DNA of 64,000 bases from Pseudomonas sp. S06B 330 (lineage in GTDB: Bacteria > Pseudomonadota > Gammaproteobacteria > Pseudomonadales > Pseudomonadaceae): contig NZ_CP088149.1 of NCBI RefSeq assembly GCF_002845275.2, forward strand, positions 2,600,501 to 2,664,500. The letters run 5' to 3'. Below are positions 1-10,100 of this stretch, piece by piece. A model generated the notes under the pieces. That model searched no databases and was not told the DNA's origin. It saw nothing but the letters and a program-made list of their open reading frames with translations. The translations under genes were made by a program, and so were the position numbers. Position 1 is the first letter of the stretch; every line of letters begins with the position of its first letter.

Positions 1-1193
1 ACGGGGTGCGTTCGCGCGGTGGTGAAGTGGTGCTGCACGGTGACAGTTTTCCGCATGCCTTAGCCCATGCGCTGAAATTGGCCGACAGCGAAGGCGCAAC
101 CTTTGTCCCGCCCTTTGACGACCCGGATGTGATCGCCGGTCAAGGCACCGTGGCCATGGAAATCCTGCGCCAACAACCCGGTGCACTGGACGCGATCTTC
201 GTTCCGGTTGGCGGCGGTGGCTTGATCGCGGGCATCGCGGCCTACGTCAAGTACCTGCGCCCGGAGGTGAAAGTGATTGGTGTCGAACCCCAGGATTCCA
301 ATTGCCTGCAGGTCGCGATGCAGGCCGCAGAGCGGGTGGTCCTGCCACAGGTCGGCAGCTTTGCCGAGGGCGTGGCGGTGGCGCAAATCGGCGCCCATTG
401 CTTCGAGGTGTGCCGACACTTTGTCGACGAGGTCATCACGGTCAGCAATGACGAGCTGTGCGCGGCAATCAAGGATATTTACGACGATACTCGCTCGATC
501 ACTGAGCCGTCCGGGGCCTTGGCGGTAGCTGGGATCAAGAAGTACGTTGCCCGTGAGAACGCCCGTGGCCAGACCCTGGTGGCGATCGACTCGGGGGCCA
601 ACGTCAACTTCGATCGCCTGCGCCATGTCGCCGAACGTGCCGAGTTGGGTGAGCAGCGCGAAGCGATCATCGCTGTGACCATCCCCGAGCAACCCGGCAG
701 TTTCCGTGCTTTTTGCCAGGCCCTGGGCAAGCGCCAGATCACCGAGTTCAATTACCGCTATTACCCTGACAAGGAAGCCCGTCTGTTCGTTGGCGTGCAG
801 ACCCACCCGCAACACGACCCGCGCGACCAATTGTTGGCCAGCCTGCGTGCACAGGGCTACAACGTGCTCGACCTGACCGACAATGAACTGGCCAAGTTGC
901 ACGTGCGTCACACGGTGGGTGGGCATGCCGGGCCGGGTGCCGATGAGCGCGTACTGCGCTTCGAGTTTCCTGAGCGACCGGGCGCCTTGCTGGGGTTCCT
1001 TGAGCGTCTGGGCAAGCGCTGGAACATTAGTTTGTTCCACTACCGCAACCATGGCGCAGCTGAAGCGCGGGTGTTCGCTGCGCTGGAGGTACCGCCTGAG
1101 GAACAAGACGGTTTACCTGCTGCGCTCGATGCCATGGGGTACCGCTACTGGGATGAAACCGATAATCCAGCCTATCGGCTGTTCCTTGGCTGA
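1..1193 (+). CDS. ilvA: Threonine ammonia-lyase, biosynthetic, IlvA (5' end outside window)
   Basis: The frame is open from the first base, so the gene begins upstream; about 397 residues are visible of a family usually near 505-515. IlvA deaminates threonine to 2-oxobutanoate, the first committed step of isoleucine synthesis. The visible part holds the C-terminal half of the PLP fold, with a glycine-rich FVPVGGGGLIAGIA phosphate-binding loop, followed by two ACT-like regulatory domains. These begin near AIIAVTIPEQPGSF and VLRFEFPERPGAL and mark the isoleucine/valine-regulated biosynthetic form rather than the short catabolic TdcB. The PLP lysine lies outside the window. No terminator is obvious after the stop. 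Whether this is the only ilvA of the genome cannot be told from here. Confidence 0.93.
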   Translation, partial: GVRSRGGEVVLHGDSFPHALAHALKLADSEGATFVPPFDDPDVIAGQGTVAMEILRQQPGALDAIFVPVGGGGLIAGIAAYVKYLRPEVKVIGVEPQDSNCLQVAMQAAERVVLPQVGSFAEGVAVAQIGAHCFEVCRHFVDEVITVSNDELCAAIKDIYDDTRSITEPSGALAVAGIKKYVARENARGQTLVAIDSGANVNFDRLRHVAERAELGEQREAIIAVTIPEQPGSFRAFCQALGKRQITEFNYRYYPDKEARLFVGVQTHPQHDPRDQLLASLRAQGYNVLDLTDNELAKLHVRHTVGGHAGPGADERVLRFEFPERPGALLGFLERLGKRWNISLFHYRNHGAAEARVFAALEVPPEEQDGLPAALDAMGYRYWDETDNPAYRLFLG

Positions 1194-1275
1194 GTAAGCA
1201 TTGCCCCAGATCAACACGCGGCAGGGCCTATAGGCGGATCCTCAAGGCAATGGAATATTGCATGAGGATTTCGCC

Positions 1276-2424
1276 ATGAGCAGCACGTTCTTCATCCCTG
1301 CCGTCAACATCATGGGCATTGATTGCCTTGACGAGGCGATGGCCGCCATTGCCGGCTATGGATTGCGCAAGGCACTGATCGTTACTGACACCGGACTAGT
1401 CAAGGCCGGTGTCGCCGAGCGTATTGCCGAACAGCTGGCCATGCGCGACATTGATTCGTCGATATTTGACGGGGCTAAAGCCAACCCCAGTATCGCCAAC
1501 GTTGAACAAGGCCTGGCGCAGTTGCAGCGCGAGCGCTGCGATTGCGTGATTTCCCTGGGCGGTGGCTCGCCGCATGATTGCGCCAAGGGCATTGCCCTGT
1601 GCGCCACCAATGGCGGCAAAATCAGTGATTATGAAGGCGTTGACCGTTCGGCCAAGCCGCAACTGCCGTTGATTGCCATCAACACCACCGCTGGCACTGC
1701 CAGTGAAATGACCCGTTTCTGCATCATCACCGACGAGGCGCGCCATGTGAAAATGGCCATTGTCGACCGCAACGTCACGCCGCTGCTGTCGGTCAACGAC
1801 CCGGCGTTGATGGCCGGGATGCCTAAAGGGTTGACCGCCGCCACCGGCATGGATGCCCTGACCCACGCCATTGAAGCCTACGTGTCGACGGCTGCCACAC
1901 CGATCACCGATGCCTGCGCCATCAAGGCGATGGAGCTGATCAGCGAAAACCTGCGTCAGGCGGTGGCCCAAGGCAGTGATTTGCAGGCACGAGAGAACAT
2001 GGCCTACGCACAGTTCCTTGCGGGTATGGCGTTCAACAACGCTTCGCTGGGGTATGTGCATGCCATGGCTCACCAGTTAGGCGGTTTTTACGACTTGCCG
2101 CATGGTGTGTGTAACGCGGTACTGCTGCCGCATGTGCAGCGCTTCAATGCCAAAGTCAGTGCGGCACGCCTGCGTGATGTGGCCAGGGCCATGGGCGTGG
2201 ATGTGTCGGGCATGACGGCGCAGCAGGGCAGCGATGCGGCGATTGCAGCGATTGAGACGCTGTCGCGGGACATTGATATTCCGGCAGGGTTGGCTGAACT
2301 GGGGGCAAAAGCGGTGGATGTGCCGGTGCTGGCCAGCAATGCGCTTAAGGACGCGTGTGGTTTGACCAATCCGCGGCCAGCCAATCAGGAAGAGATTGAG
2401 GCGATTTTCAAGGCTGCTTTCTGA
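1276..2424 (+). CDS. Iron-containing alcohol dehydrogenase (YiaY/AdhB-like)
   Basis: A 382-residue member of the group III, iron-dependent alcohol dehydrogenase family, oxidising a primary alcohol with NAD. Visible marks are the [11 protein letters not shown] nucleotide-binding loop, [13 protein letters not shown], and the metal-binding segments [14 protein letters not shown] and [15 protein letters not shown] with the expected Asp and His residues. An earlier in-frame TTG exists at 1258. The ATG at 1276 is preferred because AGGATTT lies at the right distance and the conserved N-terminus ([10 protein letters not shown]) follows at once. It is closest in motif and length to YiaY/ethanol dehydrogenases of Pseudomonas; the true substrate is not shown by sequence. 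It stands alone between ilvA and the convergent gluconate genes. Confidence 0.9.
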   Translation: MSSTFFIPAVNIMGIDCLDEAMAAIAGYGLRKALIVTDTGLVKAGVAERIAEQLAMRDIDSSIFDGAKANPSIANVEQGLAQLQRERCDCVISLGGGSPHDCAKGIALCATNGGKISDYEGVDRSAKPQLPLIAINTTAGTASEMTRFCIITDEARHVKMAIVDRNVTPLLSVNDPALMAGMPKGLTAATGMDALTHAIEAYVSTAATPITDACAIKAMELISENLRQAVAQGSDLQARENMAYAQFLAGMAFNNASLGYVHAMAHQLGGFYDLPHGVCNAVLLPHVQRFNAKVSAARLRDVARAMGVDVSGMTAQQGSDAAIAAIETLSRDIDIPAGLAELGAKAVDVPVLASNALKDACGLTNPRPANQEEIEAIFKAAF

Positions 2425-2432
2425 CTGAATGA

Positions 2433-2495
2433 GCGTCGACAAGGCCGGCCCCCACAAGGTTGAGTGTGGGAGTCGAGCCTGGCGGTGACGCTTTT
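2433..2495 (+). terminator. REP-like hairpin and likely terminator between convergent genes
   Basis: Between the alcohol dehydrogenase and gntT (convergent) lies a large imperfect inverted repeat. The outer arms are GCGTC (2433-2437) and GACGC (2487-2491), the inner arms CCCACA (2451-2456) and TGTGGG (2465-2470), and TTTT follows on the plus strand. The arms resemble the Pseudomonas REP sequence also present at 62174-62262, in the opposite arrangement. It probably ends transcription from both sides. Confidence 0.5.
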
Positions 2496-2497
2496 CT

Positions 2498-3850
2498 TCA
2501 GACTACCAACGACAGCAGCATGATAAAGATGATGCCGACCACCGAAAGAATGGTTTCCATCATGCTCCAGGTCTTGAAGGTCTCGGCCACGGTCATATTG
2601 AAGTACTGTTTTACCAGCCAGAAACCGGCATCGTTGACGTGAGACAGGATCAACGAGCCTGCACCTGTAGCCAATACCAGCAACTCACGGTTGACCCCCG
2701 GCATCATGCCGATCACCGGTGCCACAATCCCGGCCCCGGTAATCGTCGCCACCGTCGCTGAGCCTGTGGCAATACGAATTACCGCCGCTACCAGCCAAGC
2801 CAGCATGATCGGCGAGATTTGCGCTTGTACCGCCATTTGACCGATGACGTTGCCGACGCCAGTATCCACCAGCATCTGCTTGAAACCACCACCGGCACCG
2901 ACGATCAAAATGATAGCGGCGGTGGGTGCCAGGCTCTGGTCGAGCAGTTTCATGATCTGCTGACGGGAGAAACCGCGTGCGGCACCGAAGGTATAGAACG
3001 CCAGTAACAGGGCGGCGAGCAGGGCGGTAATCGGGTGGCCGATCAGGTCCATCCATTGACGCACGATATGTTCAGCTGGCAGCACCACATCGGCGAAGGT
3101 TTTCAGCAGCATCAGAAACACCGGCAGCAGCACGGTGATCAGCGTCACGCTGAAGCTTGGCAGGTTCTTCTGTTCGGATTCACGGGCGATCTGGTCCATC
3201 AACTCTTGCGACGGCGAGCCTGGAATGTAGCGGGAGATGAAGTTGCCATACAGTGGGCCGGCAATGATCGCTGTGGGCAGGGCGACGATCAGGCCATAGA
3301 AGATGGTCTTGCCGATGTCGGCATTGAAGATACCAATGGCCAGCAGCGGTCCGGGATGCGGCGGCACCAGACCATGGACCACCGAAAGCCCGGCCAGCAG
3401 CGGAATACCGATTTTGATCAGTGATACCCCGGACCGCCGGGCGACAATGAATACCAGCGGGATCAGCAGGACGAAGCCGATCTCGAAGAACAGCGGAATC
3501 CCCACCAGAAAAGCGGCGAACATCATCGCCCAGTGCACTTTTTCTTTGCCAAAGGCGCGGATCAAGGTCTGGGCGATCTGGTCGGCACCGCCGGAGTCGG
3601 CCATCAGCTTGCCGAGCATGGTGCCCAGGGCCAGGACAATACCAACAAAGCCCAGCACGCCACCAAAGCCGTCCTGGAAAGATTTCATTACTTTGGCCAC
3701 CGGCATGCCCGAGGTCAGGCCGAGAAAGCCGGCGGCCAGGGTCAACGCGACGAAGGGATGGACTTTAAAGTGGGTGATCAGTAGCACCAGACCGATGATG
3801 GTGACTACGGCATCAAGCAGCAGGTAGGTATCAGTTGCCAAACCGAACAT
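2498..3850 (-). CDS. gntT: Gluconate:H+ symporter, GntP/GntT family
   Basis: A 450-residue, very hydrophobic inner-membrane protein of the GntP permease family, with about 12-14 predicted membrane spans along its whole length. Typical stretches are KVHPFVALTLAAGFLGLTSG near the N-terminus, FLVGIPLFFEIGFVLLIPL, the HPGPLLAIGIFNADIGKT segment and a C-terminal HVNDAGFWLVKQYF. The family imports gluconate. The neighbours settle the role: gnuK and gntR lie directly upstream, and a GntR-type operator sits at 3908-3925 just before the start, inside the gnuK-gntT gap. Imported gluconate would be phosphorylated by GnuK and enter the Entner-Doudoroff pathway as 6-phosphogluconate. Confidence 0.93.
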   Translation of the reverse strand: MFGLATDTYLLLDAVVTIIGLVLLITHFKVHPFVALTLAAGFLGLTSGMPVAKVMKSFQDGFGGVLGFVGIVLALGTMLGKLMADSGGADQIAQTLIRAFGKEKVHWAMMFAAFLVGIPLFFEIGFVLLIPLVFIVARRSGVSLIKIGIPLLAGLSVVHGLVPPHPGPLLAIGIFNADIGKTIFYGLIVALPTAIIAGPLYGNFISRYIPGSPSQELMDQIARESEQKNLPSFSVTLITVLLPVFLMLLKTFADVVLPAEHIVRQWMDLIGHPITALLAALLLAFYTFGAARGFSRQQIMKLLDQSLAPTAAIILIVGAGGGFKQMLVDTGVGNVIGQMAVQAQISPIMLAWLVAAVIRIATGSATVATITGAGIVAPVIGMMPGVNRELLVLATGAGSLILSHVNDAGFWLVKQYFNMTVAETFKTWSMMETILSVVGIIFIMLLSLVV

Positions 3851-3907
3851 GGTTCAGTGCCTCATATTGTCTTTGTTGTGGGCGGAGCTGTGACTGCATT
3901 TACGGGT

Positions 3908-3925
3908 AAAGACAGCGCTATCTTT
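3908..3925. promoter_or_regulatory. GntR operator in front of gntT
   Basis: AAAGACAGCGCTATCTTT is an 18-bp palindrome with one mismatched pair, lying between gnuK and gntT. It shares the AGCGCT centre and flanks with the sites at 4507-4524 and 4636-4653, as expected for a LacI-family repressor site. It suggests gntT has its own gluconate-inducible promoter. Confidence 0.75.
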
Positions 3926-3947
3926 GGTGAGCCGGAAAACCGCCAGG

Positions 3948-4487
3948 TCAGGCCGTTCGCGCCAGCACCGGTTCACCGCAGGGCTTTAGCCACAGGTCCA
4001 CCTGCACGGCGAGGGTATCCACGGGCAGCGTGGCATCCAGGGGCAGGGTCAGGGCTTCGCCATTGGGGCGTTCGAGGGCGGCGAACTGACTGGCGATCAG
4101 GCTGGCGGGCATGAAGTGCCCAGGGCGGGCAAGCACCCGGCGGCTGGCTTCTTCAGGGGTCAGGTCGAGAAAGACGAAACCCAGGTCCGGCACGGCATGA
4201 CGCAAGGCGTCGCGGTAGCGCTTTTTCAACGCCGAACAGGTGAGGATGGGGCGCTCACCGTGCTTAAGGGTGGCCTGCAACTCTTCACCCAGACGGATCA
4301 GCCAACCGGCGCGGTCGTCATCGTCCAGGGGAATGCCGGCGCTCATTTTTTGAATATTGGCAGCGGGGTGGAAGTCATCGCCTTCGATCAGGCGGCCGCC
4401 GCTCAAACCTGCAATGGCAGCACCGACATAGCTTTTGCCGCAGCCAGCTACGCCCATTACCACGATTGCCGATAGGGGTGGGTTCAT
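3948..4487 (-). CDS. gnuK: Gluconokinase
   Basis: A 179-residue P-loop kinase that phosphorylates gluconate to 6-phosphogluconate in the cytoplasm. It has the Walker A loop GVAGCGKS at the N-terminus, then EGDDFHPAANIQKMSAGIPLDD, the sugar-contact and acid region typical of gluconokinase, and the CSALKKRYRD lid region. Length is normal (about 175). The start at 4487 has a near-ideal GGAGGTACCGAT spacer; a longer reading to 4535 would run through the operator at 4507-4524 and is rejected. The gene lies upstream of gntT and divergent from gntR. Confidence 0.95.
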   Translation of the reverse strand: MNPPLSAIVVMGVAGCGKSYVGAAIAGLSGGRLIEGDDFHPAANIQKMSAGIPLDDDDRAGWLIRLGEELQATLKHGERPILTCSALKKRYRDALRHAVPDLGFVFLDLTPEEASRRVLARPGHFMPASLIASQFAALERPNGEALTLPLDATLPVDTLAVQVDLWLKPCGEPVLARTA

Positions 4488-4506
4488 ATCGGTACCTCCT
4501 GCAAGG

Positions 4507-4524
4507 CAAGATAGCGCTATCTTG
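4507..4524. promoter_or_regulatory. GntR operator in front of gnuK (perfect palindrome)
   Basis: CAAGATAGCGCTATCTTG is a perfect 18-bp palindrome 20 bp upstream of the gnuK start codon, in the divergent gnuK-gntR region. Its position and its relation to the two neighbouring copies mark it as the main operator of the LacI-type GntR encoded next door. Confidence 0.85.
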
Positions 4525-4635
4525 AGCCAAGTCAATGTTAGGCTCGCGCGCTTCCTACCCCAATGTTATTGATCTTGTATTCAGCAGTGTGGATGCTCAT
4601 TTCAGGTCACCTGCAGTTTTGCATTGCCTGTGTTC

Positions 4636-4653
4636 TGAGACAGCGCTACCTTA
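4636..4653. promoter_or_regulatory. GntR operator in front of gntR (degenerate)
   Basis: TGAGACAGCGCTACCTTA keeps the AGCGCT core and most of the flanks of the other two sites, with several mismatched pairs. It lies 44 bp upstream of gntR, consistent with weaker autorepression. Confidence 0.6.
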
Positions 4654-4696
4654 GTGCCCGTTCCCTATTCTTTGCAAGTCGAAAATAAATTCCCCC

Positions 4697-5716
4697 ATGA
4701 CCCGCATCGGCTCTCGTACTACTGGTCGTCCCACTCTGGCTGAAGTTGCCAGGCTTTCCGGGGTTTCCCCAATTACTGCGTCGCGGGCCTTGCGCGGGGT
4801 CAGCACGGTTGCCCCGGAACTGGTCGAGAAGGTCAAGCTGGCCGCCACTACGCTCGGTTATGTTGCCAACCCGGCCGCTCGGGCGCTGGCATCGGCGCAG
4901 AGCGAGTCGATCGTGGTGCTGATTCCGTCGCTGTCCAACCAGTTGTTCATCGAGACCTTGGAAGCTGTCCATGAAGTGATGCGGCCGCGCGGTCTTGAAG
5001 TACTGATTGGTAACTATCACTACGATATCGCCGAAGAAGAGAACCTGATTCGCAATTATTTGGCCTATCAGCCTCGCGGCATATTGCTGACCGGTTTTGA
5101 CCGCAGCGAGGCAGCCAAGCAGATGCTCAGCGCCAGTGGTGTGCCGTGCGTGCATATGATGGAGTTGGGTAACCCGGAGCAGGGCATGTCGGTGGGCTTT
5201 TCCCAGCAGCAGGCCGGTGCGGCGGCGGCACGCCATCTGCTTGATCGCGGTTGCCAGCGCCTGGCCTTTATCGCCGCGCAACTTGACCCGCGGGTGATGC
5301 AGCGGGCTGATGGCTTTCGTCAGGCACTGGTCGAAGCAGGCCGTTTTGCCCCTGAATTGCAAGTGTTGTCACCACAACCGTCGTCCATCGGTTTGGGCGG
5401 AGAGTTGTTCGCGCAGTTGCTGGCTCAGCATGGGGATGTCGATGGCATCTTCTTCTGTAACGACGACTTGGCTCAGGGCGCTGTTCTCGAAGCGCTGCGA
5501 TTAGGGATCCAGGTACCGCAGCAGGTCGCTATCGTCGGTTTCAACGATCTACCGGCGTCGGCGCACATGGTCCCGCGCCTGACCTCGATACGCACGCCAC
5601 GGGCCGCCATTGGTCGTTGCGCCGCGCAGGCATTGCTCGGCCTTCTCGATGGCAAGCGCAGCACCCCGCACAACCAGGACCTGGGCTTTGAGCTGGTGGT
5701 GCGCGAAAGCAGTTGA
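4697..5716 (+). CDS. gntR: LacI-family gluconate-operon repressor GntR
   Basis: A 339-residue LacI/GalR-type regulator. The N-terminal helix-turn-helix and hinge helix are clear (PTLAEVARLSGVSPITASRALRG, then VAPELVEKV and NPAARALA). They are followed by a periplasmic-binding-protein-like effector domain (ESIVVLIPSLSNQLF to FNDLPAS). Members repress gluconate uptake and phosphorylation genes and are released by gluconate or 6-phosphogluconate. The three operators at 3908, 4507 and 4636 are in place for this. No good Shine-Dalgarno sequence precedes the ATG, so translation may be weak, which is usual for repressors. Confidence 0.93.
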   Translation: MTRIGSRTTGRPTLAEVARLSGVSPITASRALRGVSTVAPELVEKVKLAATTLGYVANPAARALASAQSESIVVLIPSLSNQLFIETLEAVHEVMRPRGLEVLIGNYHYDIAEEENLIRNYLAYQPRGILLTGFDRSEAAKQMLSASGVPCVHMMELGNPEQGMSVGFSQQQAGAAAARHLLDRGCQRLAFIAAQLDPRVMQRADGFRQALVEAGRFAPELQVLSPQPSSIGLGGELFAQLLAQHGDVDGIFFCNDDLAQGAVLEALRLGIQVPQQVAIVGFNDLPASAHMVPRLTSIRTPRAAIGRCAAQALLGLLDGKRSTPHNQDLGFELVVRESS

Positions 5717-5818
5717 ACAGTGGCCTCCCACTCGCGTTGGGTGGAGTGATGTCAGTGTGCTTGCACGGCGCCATTGTTTATCTATGCTCAGCAAATCCTG
5801 AGCATGGAGGGTGGTTCG

Positions 5819-7138
5819 ATGTTTGATTTTCATCGTAAGTCCGATCTGGCCGAAATCGAGCAGTGCACCCGAGTTTTAGCCGGGATCAATGCCAAACTGG
5901 CCGCCATCAGCCGATCCATGGCGATGATCGAGTTCAGCCCGGACGGGATCATTCTTGAAGCCAACGACAACTTCTGCAAGGCCATGGGCTACAGCCTTGA
6001 GCAGATTCGCGGCAAGCACCACCGGATTTTCTGTGAACAAGGGTACGCCAACAGCGACGATTATCGGCGCTTGTGGCGAGATCTGGCCCGCGGTGAGCCA
6101 CAGAGTGGTACGTTTGCCCGAATTGATAACCAAGGTCGTGAGCTCTGGCTGGAAGCCAGCTACATGCCGGTGTTCGGGCCCCAGCAGCAAGTCACCAGCG
6201 TGATCAAAGTGGCGTCTGACATCACCCGGCGGGTCAAGGACGAACATGAGAGCGAAAGCCTGATCAATGCCATCAGCCGCTCCATGGCGATGATCGAGTT
6301 CACCCCTGAGGGCAAGGTGATCAAGGCCAACCAGAACTTTCTCGACACCATGCGCTACCGTCATGAAGAGATTGTCGGCCAGCACCACAGCCTGTTCTGC
6401 CATAGGAGCGAAAGCGAATCAGCGGCCTACAAGGCGTTTTGGGCCTCGCTCAATCGCGGCGAGTACCATTGCCATCGCTTCGAGCGGGTCAACAAACTGG
6501 GGCAGATGGTTTACCTCGAGGCGTCCTACAACCCAATATTCGACACCCGCGGGCGCCTGTACAAGGTGGTCAAGTTCGCCAGTGACATCACCTCTCAGGT
6601 CAGCACTCAGCAAACGGCCGCTGAGGCGGCTCATGCCACTTCGGTGCAGAATGATGCCTGCGCACGTAAAGGCTCTCAGGTGGTGCAACAGACGGTGCAG
6701 GTGATCGAGGAAATTTCCCTGAACCTCAATGCTGCCGCGCGCAGTATCGACGCAGTGAGTAAACAGTCGGAACTGATCGGACAGATTGTGCAGACGATTC
6801 GTGGAATTGCCGACCAGACCAACCTGCTGGCGCTGAACGCCGCCATTGAAGCGGCGCGTGCCGGTGAACACGGACGCGGTTTTGCCGTGGTGGCCGATGA
6901 GGTACGGAACCTGGCCGCGCGTACCAGCAAGGCAACCCTGGAAATCGTCGAGGTGGTGCGCCAGAACCACGACCTGTCGTTGACGGCAGTGGCCAGCATG
7001 CAGTCAAGCCTGAGCCGCACCGGCATTGGTGTGGAACTGGCCAACGAAGCGGGGGAGGTGATCCTGGAAATTCAGCAGGGCTCCCAGCATGTGGTCGATG
7101 CCATCAGCCAGATCAACTCGACCTTGCAATTGCATTGA
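5819..7138 (+). CDS. Soluble PAS-PAS chemoreceptor-like transducer (BdlA-like)
   Basis: A 439-residue methyl-accepting-type signal transducer with no transmembrane segment and no HAMP domain. Two tandem PAS domains (about residues 20-130 and 140-255) are clear internal duplicates: both start [11 protein letters not shown] and continue to an FC motif (RIFCEQ, LFCHR). The C-terminal signalling domain keeps the CheA/CheW-contact hairpin ([20 protein letters not shown], then [15 protein letters not shown], about residues 330-367). The same architecture is known from P. aeruginosa BdlA, which governs biofilm dispersal, and from energy-taxis receptors. The start at 5819 has GGAGG eight bases upstream. 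No kinase or cyclase adjoins it, so its output partner is not shown here. Confidence 0.85.
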   Translation: MFDFHRKSDLAEIEQCTRVLAGINAKLAAISRSMAMIEFSPDGIILEANDNFCKAMGYSLEQIRGKHHRIFCEQGYANSDDYRRLWRDLARGEPQSGTFARIDNQGRELWLEASYMPVFGPQQQVTSVIKVASDITRRVKDEHESESLINAISRSMAMIEFTPEGKVIKANQNFLDTMRYRHEEIVGQHHSLFCHRSESESAAYKAFWASLNRGEYHCHRFERVNKLGQMVYLEASYNPIFDTRGRLYKVVKFASDITSQVSTQQTAAEAAHATSVQNDACARKGSQVVQQTVQVIEEISLNLNAAARSIDAVSKQSELIGQIVQTIRGIADQTNLLALNAAIEAARAGEHGRGFAVVADEVRNLAARTSKATLEIVEVVRQNHDLSLTAVASMQSSLSRTGIGVELANEAGEVILEIQQGSQHVVDAISQINSTLQLH

Positions 7139-7155
7139 ATGCATCGACTTCTCAC

Positions 7156-7183
7156 GTAGCCGCAGCCTGGCGGCAGCGGCTAC
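7156..7183. terminator. Hairpin between convergent genes
   Basis: GTAGCCGC (7156-7163) and GCGGCTAC (7176-7183) form an 8-bp stem with a 12-nt loop, between the convergent BdlA-like gene and the BvgS-like kinase and overlapping the stop codon of the latter. It has no clear T-run; it probably acts as a bidirectional terminator or transcript end. Confidence 0.5.
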
Positions 7184-10100
7184 AGCAAGTGCTGTTGGGT
7201 TAACTGTGTTTTGAGGGTCAGCAAGCTCTGTTCCAGAGTGTCTAACAATGCCTTGAGCTGATCGTTCGAGGCATCGCCTAGGCAGGCTTGCTCGAGGGCT
7301 TGGCAATGACCTACCACTGCGCGCGCCTTGAGCATCTTGGCCCCGCCCTTGATACGGTGGGCCAGGGCGCGCACGCTAGTGCGCGAAGGGTGCGGACCGA
7401 GGTCACGCAGGGCCTTGAGGTCTTCTGCGTTGCTGCGCGCCAGTTCGGTGAGTAAACGGCGGACCAGGTCGGGGTCGCCCAAGGTTAAATACCTGAGGTT
7501 GTCGATGTCGAAGCCACTGGCGTGGCTCTGGTCCATGGCTGCCTGCAATTCAGGGGGCGGGGTGCCCTTGGCCTGCAAATGATGACGCAATTCAGCAAGG
7601 CCAATGGGCTTGAACAGGCACTCGTTCATGCCACTGGCCAGGCAACGCTCGCGCTCCTGAGCCTGGGCATTGGCGGTCAGCCCGAGAATCAGGCAGGCCG
7701 GTCGCTGCAGCTGACGCTCCTGGGCACGGATCTGACGCGCCAACTGATGGCCGTCCATACCGGGCATATGGCAATCGGTGATGACCGCGTCAAAATGGCT
7801 TTCCTGCCACACGGCAAGGGCCTGTTGCCCATCGCTGGCCTGGCTGACCCGATGGCCAAGCATCGTCAATTGGCGTTCGAGCAGCATCAGGTTAGCGGGG
7901 TAGTCATCCACCACCAGAATGGACTGCGTTGGCATGCGGCTGCCTGGCGGCTCTGGCGTGATGTCGAGCTCGGTTGAGGGTTCGGCCATGGGTAAGGTCA
8001 GCGCGATATGGGCCTGTGTACCTTGATTTGGAGCGCTCTGCAGGTGCAACTGCCCCCCCATGAGTTCACACAGGGTTCGGCTGATTACCAGACCCAGGCC
8101 AGTGCCCTGGCGGGGAGCGTGGGGGCCGACCTGGGCAAAGGGTTGGAACAGACGTTGCTGGTCTTCGACGCTGATGCCGACGCCGCTGTCTTCGACGCTG
8201 AGTAAAATCTGCAGTTGGCTTGGCTGACTGTCGTCGACGCGCAGGCTGACGTTGACACGGCCTTGCTCGGTGAATTTGATCGCATTGCTCAACAGATTCG
8301 AGAGAATCTGTTTCAGACGCAGTGCATCGACCACCACCCAACGTTCAGTGGCGGGTAGCGCCACGTCCAGCCTCAGCCCCTTGAGCCGGGCACTGCCTTC
8401 AAACACGCGCACGATGGCAGTGATCAGGGCATTAAGGTTCGTCGGTTGTGGCGCAAGGGTCATGTGCCCGGATTCGATGCGGGCGATGTCCAGAATGTCG
8501 CCGATCAGCTCCAGCAGGCCATTGGCCGATTCAAACGCTACCTGCAGGGAGGTGCGGTCAACACGGCCTTGCTGGGCATCGTCAATGGCTAGTTCGAGCA
8601 AGCCGATGACGGCGTTCATGGGGGTACGGATTTCGTGGCTCATGGTTGCCAGAAAGGTGCTTTTTGCACGACTGGCGTCTTCGGCCTGGTCTTTGGCCAG
8701 ACGCAGCTCTTCAAGCAAGCGCTTGCTAAAATTCAGTTCTGTTTGTAGGGCCTGCTCGGCTTCACTGCGTTGGCGAATCAGCTCACGCAGGTAGCGGTTC
8801 CAGATAATCACGGCGACGATCAACGCCCCAGCACCAAGCAGAATTTGCATGATCAGCCCGCGGTAGTTGTACCAGAGACTGTCACTGATCAAGGCGTTGG
8901 TTCGCCAGCGGCCCGTCACTTCGGTCATATCATCGGGCGGGATACTGAGTAAGGCTTTGTCCAGGATTGATTGCAGCAACGTGGCGTTGCGGGCTACGGC
9001 GAAGGAGGCAATACCGGGTTGGTCGCCATAGATCGAGGCGATCTGCAATTTGTCCTTGAACAGGTGGCTGATAAAATAGGCGGCATTGATCTGCGAGCTC
9101 AACGCGGCATCAACCTTGCCTTGCGCTACATACTCCATCAGCGACAGAGGATCATCGACTTCTACCAGCGTAGTGTCGGGGTAGCGCAAACGCAGGTCGG
9201 CCTCAGATGGAAAAAAATCACGGATCAAGGCCAGGCGCTTGCCCTTGAGTTGCTCGGTACTGCGCAGGGTGTGGTTATCGGTACGAGTCACCAATACTCG
9301 CGGGGTGATCAGGTAGGGGCGACTGAAGTGCAAGGTTGGTTCGCGCCTAGGGGTAGGCGGTAGCACCGCGGCGATATCGACGTTGCCATGCTCAAGTTGC
9401 TCGATTATTTGCGCCACCGAATCGACGACATGAATGTCGAACTTCAGGCCGGTACGCAAACTGATCTGATCAAGAATATCGGCCGTGATGCCACGAAACT
9501 GATGGTCTTCATCAAAGAAGGTCAGCGGTGCGAAGTATTTGTTTATTGCCACACGCAGCCGTGGGTGTTGTTCGATCCAGGCCTGCTCAGCAGCGCTCAG
9601 ATTGACACTGTTGCGATTGAGCAGCACGCGGGTGCTGCCGCTGGTCCAGCGACGTAGAATATTCAGGCGGTCATTGTCACCGATGCGATCCAGCGCCTGA
9701 TCGACCAGGCGCAGCAGGGTTGGGTTGTTGCGTGACACAGCAAAGGCGAAGGCGCCGCGTAGATTCTTGATGAAGTGATCGACCTGCACACTGCCCAGGT
9801 AGATGCGTGTGATCAGGTAGTCGCTGCTGACGGCATCGCCGAGAAAGGCATCAGCCTGGCCCAGCGCCACCGCCGAGAGACCGGCCAAATTGGAGCTGTA
9901 CAATTGCAGCTTTGCCTGTGGGTAGAGGGTCGTTACCAAGGTCTGCGGCAGATAATGGTCGACCATGGCCAAACGCAGCCCTTCGAGCCTTTCGCTATGC
10001 CCCAGGGATGTTCCTGAAGCGATCGCAATGACCGGTTGATCGTCGGTGTAAGGGTGGCTGAGCACCAGTTGCGCGTCAGCGGCTTCGAAGGCATTGGAAC

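Noticed and set aside
60..1106. Long open frame antisense to ilvA
   Set aside because: High-GC codon bias opens antisense frames; the product matches no fold and overlaps a conserved enzyme.
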